This document shows positions 27,399 to 36,267 of a stretch of 64,000 nt of DNA, in pieces; position 1 is the stretch's first letter, and every line of letters starts with the position of its first letter. Origin of the DNA: Chthonomonadaceae bacterium (GTDB lineage: Bacteria; Armatimonadota; Fimbriimonadia; Fimbriimonadales; Fimbriimonadaceae). The notes under the pieces are model-generated. The model ran no database searches, had not been told where the DNA came from, and saw only the letters and a list, made by a program, of their open reading frames with translations. Both the position numbers and the translations under genes were made by a program. The stretch lies in the NCBI GenBank assembly GCA_015709495.1, contig CP054189.1:1736001-1800000 (forward strand), in the 5' to 3' direction.

Positions 27399-28658
27399 AT
27401 GGACACCCCGAGCCCCCCGCCAAAGAAGAAGGGCGCCCCCTTTTGGGGACCCCTCGCGCTCGCGGCGGGCTTTTTCTTGGGGGCGATGGCGCACGGCTCG
27501 GGTTATGCCGCCCTGACACCCTTCACGGACGCCCTTGGCACGATCTGGGTGCAGGCCCTTCAACTCGTCGTGATCCCGCTTTCGGTCAGCCTGATCGTCA
27601 CCGGATTGCAGGTCATCCCTTCGGGCAAGGAGATGGGCAAGTGGGGATTCGCTTCGCTCGCTGTCTTTGCGGGTTTGCTGCTCGGCGCGGCCGCCCTCGC
27701 CTTGGGGATCGGACTGCCGTACATCCACGCCTTTGGACCGGAGCCGACTCTCGCTGCCCGAATCGAACCGTCTGCGGCTGTGCCTCCCGCGGACTTCTCA
27801 ATTTGGCTCGAATCCCTCGTTCCGCGCAACTTCTTCGCCTCGCTCGCGAGCGGAGACCTCCTCCCGATCATCGTCGTTTCGATGCTGTTCGGCGGGACGA
27901 TTCGCGGCCTTTCGGACGAATCGCGGACCTTGCTCGTGAAGTTCTTTTCCGCGATCCGCGAAGCCTGCACGGCGTACGTGAGGTACGTGGTCGTGCTGCT
28001 GCCGCTTGGGGCGTTTTGCCCGGCGTACTCCTTCGCTTCGGAATCCGGCATCGCGGTCGCCTATTCCGCGCTTAACTTCGTGCTGTTCGTGTTCGGAATC
28101 CTCGTCCTCTACCTGCTGCTCTTGCTGATCGTTGCCTCGTGGGCTGGTCGCCTTCGCTTGCGAGCGGTGCTGCGTGAACTTTGGCCCGCCTTGGAGATCG
28201 CCATAGGTTCGCGGTCGTCGTTGGCGACCCTTCCTACCCTCGTCGAAGGGGCCAGAAACCTCGATCTTCCTGAACCCGCACGGGCCGCCGTGCTGCCTCT
28301 GGCCGGCGCGGTGCTGAAGGCCAACCGGCCGTTATCGGCGGTCGCCAAGCTGCTCTTCGTCGCAACGCTGTACGGTATCACCCTCGATACGGCGAGGATC
28401 GTGACGTTTCTGGCGACCATTTTCGTCTTGAGCGTCGCGACGCCTGGAATCCCCAGCAATTCGAGTTCAATCTCGCTCGGCGCTTACCTCGCCGCGGGCT
28501 TGCCGCTCGAAGGCGTCGTGCTTTTTGACGCCACCGACCCGCTTACGGACATCCCCAAGACGGCGGTCAATACCACCGGTTACTTCGCCTCCTCGGTCCT
28601 CGCCTCGCGCGTGGCCGGATCGAGCGATGAGCCCTCGTGCGCCCTTCAGGAGGCCTGA
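27399..28658 (+). CDS. DAACS-family dicarboxylate/amino-acid:cation symporter
   Basis: An inner-membrane carrier of 419 residues with about eight helices and two re-entrant hairpins, like GltP/DctA. The first hairpin is SRSSLATLPTL near residue 270 and TM8 carries FDATDPLTDIPKTAVNTTG near 375, which is the substrate and sodium site. The strictly conserved NMDGT of TM7 is not evident, so substrate choice may differ from aspartate or glutamate. ATG 27399 removes 27 uncharacteristic residues of the longer frame. It lies next to unrelated genes, so the substrate cannot be inferred from context. Confidence 0.88.
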   Translation: MDTPSPPPKKKGAPFWGPLALAAGFFLGAMAHGSGYAALTPFTDALGTIWVQALQLVVIPLSVSLIVTGLQVIPSGKEMGKWGFASLAVFAGLLLGAAALALGIGLPYIHAFGPEPTLAARIEPSAAVPPADFSIWLESLVPRNFFASLASGDLLPIIVVSMLFGGTIRGLSDESRTLLVKFFSAIREACTAYVRYVVVLLPLGAFCPAYSFASESGIAVAYSALNFVLFVFGILVLYLLLLLIVASWAGRLRLRAVLRELWPALEIAIGSRSSLATLPTLVEGARNLDLPEPARAAVLPLAGAVLKANRPLSAVAKLLFVATLYGITLDTARIVTFLATIFVLSVATPGIPSNSSSISLGAYLAAGLPLEGVVLFDATDPLTDIPKTAVNTTGYFASSVLASRVAGSSDEPSCALQEA

Positions 28659-28700
28659 TCCGGACGCCCCGCATGCCCCAGGGCGTATGCTTGTAAGCGG

Positions 28701-29669
28701 ATGGTCGTTTTCGTTACGCTGCCCGTCGGCGCAGGCCACGTGGGTTACTTCCTGAACCGGTATGGTAGGAGCCACTCGCGCCACCTTACCGAGACTACCT
28801 ACTTCGACCTTGCAAGGAAGGGTAGGGCCCTCGCGGCGGCGTACGTGTTTTGCGACGTTCAGCGAATGAACTGGGCGCAGCGAGCGCTCGCAGTCGGGCT
28901 CTGGAGGCGTCTCTCTGCGATCGGAGATTCGGTGCGGCTGTATAACGACCCCCGGCACCAACTGGGACGTTACGAGTTCCTCCGGGCGGCCTTCGCTGAA
29001 GGGTGGAACCGCTTCAACGTTTACCAGGTCGATGAAATCCCCGAGTCGGTTCGCTGGCCCGTGTTCCTTCGGATCGAAAGCGACCACTCCGGGCCGAAGT
29101 CCGACCTGATCGACACCTCGGAACGCCTCTGGAAGTCGGTCGCCGAACTGGTGCTCGCGGGCGCGCGGCTCAAGGACCTCCTCGTCGTCGAGTTTCTCGA
29201 TACCAGGTCCCCCGACGGGTGCTATCGCAAGTACGGAGCGTTTCGAATCGGGCGCAGGGTGTTCGGCCAGCACCTCTTTCTCTGCACCGAATGGACCGCC
29301 AAGGCATCGAACCGCCTGAGGTCGGAGTCGGCCCTTGCAGAGGGCAAGAACTACTTCCTCACGAATCCCCACGCCGAGCTGCTCTTGCCGTTTTTCGAAC
29401 TCGCTCAGATCGAATATGGCCGAATCGACTACGCGCTGGTGGACGGCAAGGTGCAAGCGTGGGAAATCAACGACAACCCCCAGTTCGTCCGCGCCAAGCC
29501 GCTCCGAATGGGCACTGAGGGCAAGGAGAAGATCTACTTGGAGTGCCTGGACGAGCTTTCGCAAGGCCTCGATCCCCGAACGCAGTTCGAGTTCGACGCG
29601 CTGGACGGTTGGGAGGACGCCCCCTGGCTGGAGGGCGTCGCCCCGGCAGGCTCCGAGGTGGCGCGGTGA
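28701..29669 (+). CDS. ATP-grasp-like protein, first gene of an overlapping pair
   Basis: A 322-residue cytoplasmic protein with ATP-grasp style features: an N-terminal pre-ATP-grasp region with NDPRHQLGRYEFL near residue 80, FPVFLRIES-like VFLRIESDHSG near 117, VVEFLDT and YRKYGAFRIGRRVFGQHLF near 175, and the metal-binding DGKVQAWEINDNPQF near 250. The class joins a carboxylate to an amine or thiol through an acyl-phosphate. Substrates are unknown. A TATGCT box nine bases before ATG 28701 may be its promoter. Its stop overlaps the next gene, a likely partner with similar motifs. Confidence 0.65.
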   Translation: MVVFVTLPVGAGHVGYFLNRYGRSHSRHLTETTYFDLARKGRALAAAYVFCDVQRMNWAQRALAVGLWRRLSAIGDSVRLYNDPRHQLGRYEFLRAAFAEGWNRFNVYQVDEIPESVRWPVFLRIESDHSGPKSDLIDTSERLWKSVAELVLAGARLKDLLVVEFLDTRSPDGCYRKYGAFRIGRRVFGQHLFLCTEWTAKASNRLRSESALAEGKNYFLTNPHAELLLPFFELAQIEYGRIDYALVDGKVQAWEINDNPQFVRAKPLRMGTEGKEKIYLECLDELSQGLDPRTQFEFDALDGWEDAPWLEGVAPAGSEVAR

Positions 29670-30556
29670 TTTTCGTCGTCGTCCCCCTCAGCGCGCTCGC
29701 GACTTCCGCCAAGTCGCTTTCGGATGGATTTCCCGAGCTTGTCCCGACGGTCCGGCTAGTCTCCTACCCGGAACTCTTGCGCCTTGAGAAGGTCCCTTGC
29801 GGCGCGTGGGTTCTCACCTCGCTCTCTACGCTCTCGAACGAACAGCTCTCCCTGCTCCGAGAGTTCGAATCCGCCGTGATTGCACACGGCTCCGGCATTC
29901 GGCTCCTCGGAAGCCCCTCGCGAACGCTCTCGCGGGATGCTTTTTTTGAGGAAGCGGAGAAGATCGGAGTGCAGAGCGCCCGGACATGCTCCCTCGCGTC
30001 CCTCGAAAGCTCGCTTCCCGACTGGGCGGTCCTACGGTGGGAGCACCAAGGGGACTGGGCCGAGTCTGAGGCGATCTCCGAAAGGCACGACCTACGCGAG
30101 GTCCTCTCCCGGATGGTCTTCGAGGGGCTCGACCCTGAGCACATTCGGGGGGTAACGGTCCCGGGAGCGAGCCCCTACCTCGAACCCATGGGACACTACT
30201 TTCAGATCGGGGGCGAATCCCTCGTGAGCGACTCGCTCGCGGAGTTTTGGAAGGGCACGGATCGCGAATCTGTCTCGCGGGGACTCTCCGAACTCCTCGA
30301 CCGATTTGGCTGGGGGTGGGCGCGGTTCGACTTCGCCCGAACGCCCCGAGGACCTGCGTTGTGGAGGATCGAAGACGGCCCTGGGTTCATTCCCCATTTC
30401 GACAGCAAGAGTCTCGGAATCCCCGGCGCGGCCGAGCTTCGGTCTTGGTTTTTGCGGACCCTTCGCGCCCTCAACTCTTCTGAGGCGGGCGATATCTCCC
30501 TCGAAATCGCCCCCACGCGCCTCCAAAGCCTGCTGCTCGAACGCCCGCCGCCCTGA
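29666..30556 (+). CDS. ATP-grasp-like protein, second gene of an overlapping pair
   Basis: A 296-residue protein beginning at GTG 29666 in a GTGA overlap with the previous gene, so translation is coupled. The C-terminal half (GWGWARFDFARTP, ALWRIEDGPGFIPHF) parallels YGRIDYALVDG and AWEINDNPQF of its neighbour, suggesting divergent paralogues. The N-terminal half is not obviously similar, and the catalytic Glu-Asn pair is Glu-Asp here, so it may be a non-catalytic partner. No signal peptide is seen. The longer frame upstream to 29543 is arginine-rich shadow. Function unknown. Confidence 0.6.
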   Translation: MIFVVVPLSALATSAKSLSDGFPELVPTVRLVSYPELLRLEKVPCGAWVLTSLSTLSNEQLSLLREFESAVIAHGSGIRLLGSPSRTLSRDAFFEEAEKIGVQSARTCSLASLESSLPDWAVLRWEHQGDWAESEAISERHDLREVLSRMVFEGLDPEHIRGVTVPGASPYLEPMGHYFQIGGESLVSDSLAEFWKGTDRESVSRGLSELLDRFGWGWARFDFARTPRGPALWRIEDGPGFIPHFDSKSLGIPGAAELRSWFLRTLRALNSSEAGDISLEIAPTRLQSLLLERPPP

Positions 30557-30780
30557 ATCCATTAAGGCGCGCACGACGTTCCCGTGCGGCGTTGGCGTGC
30601 AAGAGCGACACGGGGTGCCGCCGACTTCCCTGCGGGGAGAACCAGCCACGAAATGCGTCAACGCGAGACTGCCCTGTAAGGCGCGGAGTCAACGGGGCAG
30701 GCGAGGAGGCACTTGACGAGGGATTCTATGGCGGCGCGGTCGGTGGCTAGCTCGCCAACACTGACGGAGGGGATTAGGCC

Positions 30781-32028
30781 TTGGCTTCCGGAGCAGCAAT
30801 CCTCCATACTGAGTATGTGGACGAGCCAACCAAGAGTAAGAGTCCGTTCTTCCCTGGTCAGCCAGTTCCAGTTGAGTTCTTCGTGGGGCGTGCGGACCAA
30901 GTCAATCGTATCCTGCAGCGTGGGGCGGGCCAGGTTGCGAGCGGAAAGCCCGTTTCGATCTTCGTGGAAGGCGAGTACGGGATCGGGAAGAGTTCTCTAG
31001 TCACCTTCACCCAACGGCTCGCCGAAAAAAAGTACAAGCTGCTCCCGATTTACGTCACCTTGGGAGGCTGCAAGTCGATGGACGATGTCGCAGCCCGCAC
31101 GGTCGAATGTACTTTGATAGCTGGGGGTCACGAATCCACCAGGGGCGAAAAACTGCGCAATTGGCTCGCCAAATATGTTGGCGAACAGGGCTTGTTTGGA
31201 TTCAAGATTAACTTGCAGGCCCTGAAGACGGACGCTCCCGACTTTTCCTCACCTCAAGGGATGCTGGCATTCTTCGAAGAGGCCGTAAAGAGGTTGTCTG
31301 ACGAAGGCGTCGCCGGGATATTCCTTGTCTTTGACGAGATCAATGGTATCGTTGGCGATCCCGGTTTCTCTATGTTCCTGAAGAGCTTCGTCGACGAGAA
31401 CGGTGTGAGACGAGAGCCCGTTCCCCTACTCCTCGCGCTCTGCGGCACTGATGACAAGCGTCGCGAGATGATCCAGCGGCACAAGCCAGTTGATAGGATT
31501 TTCGATGTTATTCACGTCGATGCAATGAGCGATTCCGAAATGGACGAGTTCTTCACAAGTGCATTCAAGAGCGTCGGGATCAGCGTCGAGCCTGGGGCCC
31601 TAGTGCTGTTCAGAGTGTTCTCCGCCGGGTTGCCGAAGATCATGCAGATGCTCGGCGATTCCGCGTACTGGATCGACCGTGACGCGAACATTGATCGCGA
31701 AGACGTGGGGCAAGCGGCATTTGCAACTGCTGAGGACGTGGGACGCAAGTTCGTGGACCAGCAAGTTTTCAACGCGCTACGTAGCGAGAAGTACCAGGCG
31801 ATTCTCGATATTATTGGCCAACAGGCTCCGCTTGAAATGTCGTTCGTTCGCGGGGACATTATGGCTTCCCTTTCGGATGTCCAGCAAAAGGTGTTCGACA
31901 ACTTTCTGCAGCGTATGCGGCAACTAAACGTAATTCGCCAAGGCGAGCGAAAGGGCGAGTATGTGTTCAACGTGCTGATGGTGCGGTACTACATTTACAT
32001 CACAGCTCAGCGGCGCAAGGCACAGTAG
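30781..32028 (+). CDS. Orc1/Cdc6- or STAND-like P-loop ATPase
   Basis: A 415-residue AAA-type ATPase. EFFVGRADQVNRIL near residue 32 is the usual entry motif, Walker A is GEYGIGKSS near 64-72, Walker B FLVFDEINGI near 181-190, and LLALCGTDDKR near 218 is sensor-like. A winged-helix-like C-terminus follows (DIMASLSDVQQKVFDNFLQRM). TTG 30781 has GGAGGGG eight bases upstream. It is preceded by 224 bases without genes. Relatives occur as lone ATPases near mobile or defence genes. No effector domain is fused and none lies directly beside it, so the role stays open. Confidence 0.83.
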   Translation: MASGAAILHTEYVDEPTKSKSPFFPGQPVPVEFFVGRADQVNRILQRGAGQVASGKPVSIFVEGEYGIGKSSLVTFTQRLAEKKYKLLPIYVTLGGCKSMDDVAARTVECTLIAGGHESTRGEKLRNWLAKYVGEQGLFGFKINLQALKTDAPDFSSPQGMLAFFEEAVKRLSDEGVAGIFLVFDEINGIVGDPGFSMFLKSFVDENGVRREPVPLLLALCGTDDKRREMIQRHKPVDRIFDVIHVDAMSDSEMDEFFTSAFKSVGISVEPGALVLFRVFSAGLPKIMQMLGDSAYWIDRDANIDREDVGQAAFATAEDVGRKFVDQQVFNALRSEKYQAILDIIGQQAPLEMSFVRGDIMASLSDVQQKVFDNFLQRMRQLNVIRQGERKGEYVFNVLMVRYYIYITAQRRKAQ

Positions 32029-32143
32029 GTCCGCCCTGCCTCAGCGTTTGCTGCCCAGGTTCCTACTTGGCAAGTCATTCGTCGATGTTCGGGACTTCGT
32101 TTTAGCGACGAGGGACCGGAATCGATGAAGTGCAGGGTTGGTT

Positions 32144-32175
32144 CTGACAGGCGGATGGGTCGTGCTGACTGTCAG
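32144..32175. repeat. Hairpin repeat, copy 2
   Basis: CTGACAG (32144-32150) and CTGTCAG (32169-32175) are 7-bp inverted arms around an 18-base loop starting GCGGA. Arm core, loop length and most loop bases match the element at 24669-24704, so the two belong to one REP-like family. Confidence 0.6.
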
Positions 32176-32273
32176 GGTTCCAGGGGAAGCCCTTGCAAGT
32201 CCCCGCGGACCCCGCACTAACTCCGCGCGAGCCCTCGGAGCCTGCAGGGCCATTCGTCACTCGATCGATCGCT

Positions 32274-33401
32274 TCACCGCCAAAGCCCAACGGTTCCGCC
32301 CATGTGCGGGTTCCTTGCAGGGCCGCGGGATCTATAGTAGGCCCTCAGCGACTCTGCATGGCTTTGGAGCAGGGATCGGCTGAACCAAAACACATGCCCG
32401 GATTCAGTTTGGGCCAAGAGATCGAGGTTGGCGCGCACATCCTCCCAAGGTACGGTTCCTTGGGACCCGTCCACCATGACCCCCGCGGCCAGCCTCGAAC
32501 CCGGATTCACAAATAACTCGAATTGCGACTTCCAGTCCCGTGCGAAATCGGCCGCCGTTTGGCGGTAGACCTGAGGCACGAATTCGGTCATCCATCCGTT
32601 CCGGAGCCACTTGGGCCAGTCGCAAGCGTAATTCTCAAGGGACCACGGGTAGACGGCAGGGCTGATGCTCACGATGAGGTTCGGGCGAATGGCCTTGAGC
32701 TCCCTGCTCAGCCGCTCGGCGAACTCGGTGACTCGCTCAGCCCGCCACCGAACCCATGCGGGGTCCTTCGCGTTCTGGGGAGGCGAAGCGCCTTCGTGAG
32801 CCCTTGCGTAAGCTGCCACGGTAAAAGGGTCATATCCCATCGAGGTGGGCCAGGCGATTCGGTCATCGAGTTGAATGCCGTCGATCGGGTAGTTTCGAAC
32901 CGCCTCCTTGATGAGTTTGAGCAAGAACTCTTGGCACTCCGGCCTTGACGGGTTCATCCAGACGAAGGGGTTTTGTTCGGAGATGAGGCTGCCGTCCGAG
33001 GTGGCCGTCATCCAGTGGCGTCGCTTTTCAAGGAGTTCGTTCTGCGTGCCCTCGTGAGCGGCCATGAACCCGTACTCGAACCAGGCGATGTAGGTGAGGC
33101 CGTTGCGATGGGCTTCGCGAAGCGTCTCGTCCAGGAGATCCCGGCTCTTACCGAGATTCGGGTGCCGATCGACTCCCGTTACCGCCGAAAGGGCTCGCGA
33201 GGGAAACTGGGTGTAGCCGTTCTTCCAGACCTCCACGTACACCGTATTGAGTCCGATGTCTTTGAGCCTTCGCAGGGTGCTCTCGGTCTTTGCCGGCGTT
33301 TGCAGGGCATCGTTGGCGGTGGTCGTAAGCCACACGCCGCGCAATTCGGCCTTCGGTGGGGAGAGCGGCATCGTGAGAAGGGTGGCAAGAGCCCCGAGCA
33401 T
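32274..33401 (-). CDS. GHL10/FenI-type glycosyl hydrolase-like exported protein
   Basis: A 375-residue protein with a weak signal sequence from ATG 33401. The family entry motif RGVWLTT lies near residue 21. TIM-barrel strands with catalytic-style acids follow: TVYVEVWKNG near 52, IAWFEYGFMA near 104, YPIDGIQLDDRIAWP near 171 and LIVSISPAVYPWS near 240. GHL10 proteins are predicted to cut bacterial or host glycans, and few are characterised. A TACAAT hexamer lies nine bases before the start. The longer frame to 33578 runs across the neighbouring promoter and was rejected. It is divergent from the beta-lactamase-like gene. Confidence 0.85.
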   Translation of the reverse strand: MLGALATLLTMPLSPPKAELRGVWLTTTANDALQTPAKTESTLRRLKDIGLNTVYVEVWKNGYTQFPSRALSAVTGVDRHPNLGKSRDLLDETLREAHRNGLTYIAWFEYGFMAAHEGTQNELLEKRRHWMTATSDGSLISEQNPFVWMNPSRPECQEFLLKLIKEAVRNYPIDGIQLDDRIAWPTSMGYDPFTVAAYARAHEGASPPQNAKDPAWVRWRAERVTEFAERLSRELKAIRPNLIVSISPAVYPWSLENYACDWPKWLRNGWMTEFVPQVYRQTAADFARDWKSQFELFVNPGSRLAAGVMVDGSQGTVPWEDVRANLDLLAQTESGHVFWFSRSLLQSHAESLRAYYRSRGPARNPHMGGTVGLWR

Positions 33402-33485
33402 CAAGGTTAGATTGTACGTGTCGGTCGGGGGAATTTCAAGCCGAAGCTTGCTAGGCAAGGCTCCAGTTCGTTCTTGAATTCCATG

Positions 33486-33491
33486 TAGAAT
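33486..33491 (+). promoter_or_regulatory. -10 hexamer of a predicted leaderless transcript (serine hydrolase gene)
   Basis: TAGAAT lies seven bases before ATG 33499. No ribosome site fits in between. Confidence 0.5.
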
Positions 33492-33498
33492 CGCCCGT

Positions 33499-34446
33499 AT
33501 GTCGCTACTGACCTCCGCCTTTGTTGCCGTTTGCGCGCTGCAAGCGGCGCCGAAAGCTACCGACCTGCAAGCTCTCAAGCCGAAGCTCGATGCGATCTCG
33601 AAGTCGTTTCATGGCCGGTTAGGCTACTACGTCAAGCGGCTGGACAACGGCGAGGAGATCGGGATTCGGGACACGGAACGATTCCCGAGCGCGAGCACGA
33701 TCAAGACCGCGATCATGGTGGAGTGTTTCCGGCAGATCGAGCGCGGGGAATTGGCATGGGACGAGCGCTTGCAGACGCCGCCTGTCGACAAACGAAGCGA
33801 AAGCCTGTGGGTGGCCTTCCTCGCCGAAGGCGTCAAGATCAACATCGATGGCCTGATCCACCTCATGATGAACGTGAGCGACAACACGGCGACTGTGATG
33901 CTGGCCGACCGAGTGGGGATCAACAGTATCGAGCAACTGATGCTGTCGTGGGGATTGCGAGACACCGCCTGTACGATACATGTCGACGAGAAAGACAACC
34001 TCAGACTCTACCGCTTGCGCCAGATCTTCGCGAACATGGGTGTGACATCGCCGCGCGACATGGGTTTTCTCTTGGAGCAGATCTACCGGAGTAAGGCCGC
34101 TTCGCCCGCCGCCTGCCAGAAGATGATCCGGATTCTCTCGCATCAGTACTGGGACGACTTTCTGAGCTACGCCATCCCTCCGACCGTTGGGGTCGCATCG
34201 AAGGTCGGCGCTCTGAACCGCAGCCGCTCCGATTCGGCGATCGTCTTCGGTCCCCGACCCTACATCGTTACGGTCTATACCGACCACCAGAAGGACCAGC
34301 GCTGGGAGGATGACAACGAGGGGAACGTCGCGATTCGCCGTATTTCGGGGCTGATATGGAACCACCTCCACCCGGAGCGCCCGTACAACCCGCCACCCGA
34401 CGCGCGCAAGTGGTATCCAACTGGTGGAGGGGTCGAGGGGGGATAG
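33499..34446 (+). CDS. Exported class A beta-lactamase-related serine hydrolase
   Basis: A 315-residue exported protein of the penicillin-recognising fold. The signal peptide runs over about residues 1-16. The nucleophile motif SxxK is SASTIK near residue 64, SDN occurs in VSDNTATVML near 126, and the third motif reads KVG near 235 in place of KTG. The general-base Glu region of true class A enzymes is not evident, so hydrolysis of antibiotics is doubtful; a role in peptidoglycan or peptide metabolism is as likely. It stands alone between its own promoter and the pentapeptide-repeat gene, with a Pro/Gly-rich tail. Confidence 0.86.
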   Translation: MSLLTSAFVAVCALQAAPKATDLQALKPKLDAISKSFHGRLGYYVKRLDNGEEIGIRDTERFPSASTIKTAIMVECFRQIERGELAWDERLQTPPVDKRSESLWVAFLAEGVKINIDGLIHLMMNVSDNTATVMLADRVGINSIEQLMLSWGLRDTACTIHVDEKDNLRLYRLRQIFANMGVTSPRDMGFLLEQIYRSKAASPAACQKMIRILSHQYWDDFLSYAIPPTVGVASKVGALNRSRSDSAIVFGPRPYIVTVYTDHQKDQRWEDDNEGNVAIRRISGLIWNHLHPERPYNPPPDARKWYPTGGGVEGG

Positions 34447-34502
34447 GTCGGCAAACCTGGGGCCGAGTTCCGCACTTAGGGGGACCTTCGGACTTTTGGC
34501 GC

Positions 34503-34508
34503 TATCAT
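34503..34508 (+). promoter_or_regulatory. -10 hexamer of a predicted leaderless transcript (pentapeptide-repeat gene)
   Basis: TATCAT lies six bases before GTG 34515 with no ribosome site. It is the main reason for choosing that start. Confidence 0.48.
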
Positions 34509-34514
34509 AGATTT

Positions 34515-36263
34515 GTGGCAGGGTTGAACCAACCAGAAGGAAAGGACGAGGGTTTAAGATCGCGGTTTCGGTGCTTTTTCTTTCCGGAGACCCATGCGAA
34601 CCAGAAGCCCGAATACTGGAAACGCCCTAGGCTTTATGTGCCGCTCTCCATCCTTTTGTTCGCAATTCTCAGCGCTGACTACCTCTTCGCCGTAGCGGGA
34701 GTCGGCTTCTTCGACTTCCGCCCCCTGGTGTGGATTCGCGTCGATCCCGTGGATGCATCGGCGGCAGGACTAGTAATCGGCGCTGCGGCGGCGTCGATGG
34801 GAGGAGCGGTCGCCCTCATCACGCTCTACGTGAACCTCTGCGAAAAGAGGTTTGCCCAGGAGCAAACGCTGGAAAAGGACCGAAGGATCGCTCGGGACCA
34901 ACGAGAGAACGAGCGGAACATTGCGGAACTCCAGCGCTTAGAAGAGCAGTTCAACCAGCTTTCCGCCGACTTTGCGGGCGCGGAATTGCTGGCGCGAGTC
35001 AACGCGGGGATCGGGCTCGCGCACATCGCGACAACCCACAGGCCCGGCATCAGCGACACAGAGGCCGACGCTCGAACGGAGCAGAACTACCCGTTCTACC
35101 GGCGGGCGGCCAACCAGCTTGCCGCGGCCTTGCACCTCTACAAGGAGCAGCCGGCTCGCGACGAGGTGCGCAAGGCGATTCGGCATATGGGGCAGTTCGA
35201 CACGAGCGAAGATCTGCCGCTTCTGCACCTGCTTCTCAATTCCCTGGGGGAGGCGAACCGCACGGCCTTCCGCGCGTTCCTCGATACCCTCGCAGAAGGG
35301 GCAGCATGCAAGACCCCTTCCTTCTGCAAAACGTGTTGCCTTGCCGTGCGAATCTGCTCGGACGACGGCAAGAACCAACAGTTGCTGAAGGCGGTGGTCG
35401 AGTCTGAGGGCTGCCAAGCGCTCCTCCCCTTGAAGAAGCATTTGGCGACGCTGCCAGGCAATACGGGAAAGAAACAAGCCGCCGGTGCGATCGACGGAGC
35501 TTATCTCGGCAGGCTGGAGACCGCTTGGCAGAGCCTCGCCGACACCAGGGACGCGATCGCAGAACTCTTGAGAGTGCGTTGGCCCCCGCCTGGCATGCGG
35601 GAAGCGTTAGCGAAGACGGAGAACACGGTTGGTCCAAGTGAATGGAAGGAACTGGTTAGGGAGATCAATCAGGCCGCCACCAGGAACCCGGACCTCTCGG
35701 ATTGCTTTCTGCAGGGGGCGGAACTCTGGGGGGCGCAGATGCAGGGGGCGGACCTCTCTAGGGCGCAGATGCAGGGGGCGAACCTCTCTAGGGCGCAGAT
35801 GCAGGGGGCGGACCTCTCTACGGCGCAGATGCAGAGGGCGGACCTCTATAGGGCGCAGATGCAGGGGGCGGACCTCTCTAGGGCGCAGATGCAGGGGGCG
35901 AGATTGCGCGCCACAAACTTCGGACAAGCCCTGGGCAAAGAGGAGTGGGCTCGCCTGACGTCCTGTGAACTCGGCCTTCCCGACTTTCGCCGATGGGACT
36001 GGGACCCTTCGAGCGAAAAGGTGCGTCCCACCGACATAGAGGACACCGCACTCATTGACTGGCTGAAGGCCAACTTCCCGGGAGAGTCCGCATCCATCCC
36101 AGACGACGCAGGAGAGAGGTTTAACGAATACCGTAAGTGGGACGAGGCTGCCGGCGTCACGATGTGGGTACTTGGGGATCAAGCCATGGAGACATCGGCC
36201 GCAGAGTCAACAGCGTCGGAAATCGTCGATGCAGAACCTGATGAGTCAGACGCCGACCAATGA
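34515..36263 (+). CDS. Membrane-anchored coiled-coil protein with pentapeptide repeats
   Basis: A 582-residue protein. Two membrane helices lie near residues 40-65 and 78-103, followed by a charged coiled coil (EKDRRIARDQRENERN) near 115-145, a helical middle, and about 13 pentapeptides at 400-462 of the form ADLSR-AQMQG. Pentapeptide repeats fold as a right-handed quadrilateral helix. Some mimic DNA, but most are scaffolds. The GTG 34515 start is six bases from a TATCAT box. A longer frame reaching back into the upstream hydrolase gene was rejected. The acidic tail (VDAEPDESDADQ) ends the protein. The role is unknown; surface sensing or scaffolding at the inner membrane is possible. Confidence 0.78.
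   Translation: MAGLNQPEGKDEGLRSRFRCFFFPETHANQKPEYWKRPRLYVPLSILLFAILSADYLFAVAGVGFFDFRPLVWIRVDPVDASAAGLVIGAAAASMGGAVALITLYVNLCEKRFAQEQTLEKDRRIARDQRENERNIAELQRLEEQFNQLSADFAGAELLARVNAGIGLAHIATTHRPGISDTEADARTEQNYPFYRRAANQLAAALHLYKEQPARDEVRKAIRHMGQFDTSEDLPLLHLLLNSLGEANRTAFRAFLDTLAEGAACKTPSFCKTCCLAVRICSDDGKNQQLLKAVVESEGCQALLPLKKHLATLPGNTGKKQAAGAIDGAYLGRLETAWQSLADTRDAIAELLRVRWPPPGMREALAKTENTVGPSEWKELVREINQAATRNPDLSDCFLQGAELWGAQMQGADLSRAQMQGANLSRAQMQGADLSTAQMQRADLYRAQMQGADLSRAQMQGARLRATNFGQALGKEEWARLTSCELGLPDFRRWDWDPSSEKVRPTDIEDTALIDWLKANFPGESASIPDDAGERFNEYRKWDEAAGVTMWVLGDQAMETSAAESTASEIVDAEPDESDADQ
35711..35909 (+). repeat. Tandem 30-bp repeat inside the pentapeptide-repeat gene
   Basis: About 6.5 near-identical copies of a 30-base unit beginning GCAGGGGGCGGACCTC, each encoding two pentapeptides. 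Copies at 35741, 35771, 35801, 35831 and 35861 differ by only a few bases. Confidence 0.95.
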
Positions 36264-36267
36264 ACTC

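Noticed and set aside
24606-32273. Full mobile element or prophage
   Set aside because: No transposase, integrase, phage protein or att-like direct repeat was found; only the hairpin pair and pseudogene remnants support mobility.
33499-34446. Calling this gene a true beta-lactamase
   Set aside because: SxxK and SDN are present, but the KTG motif reads KVG and the class A general-base Glu is not evident.
35711-35909. Possible CRISPR-like array
   Set aside because: Direct 30-bp repeats have no spacers and translate as pentapeptides within an open frame.
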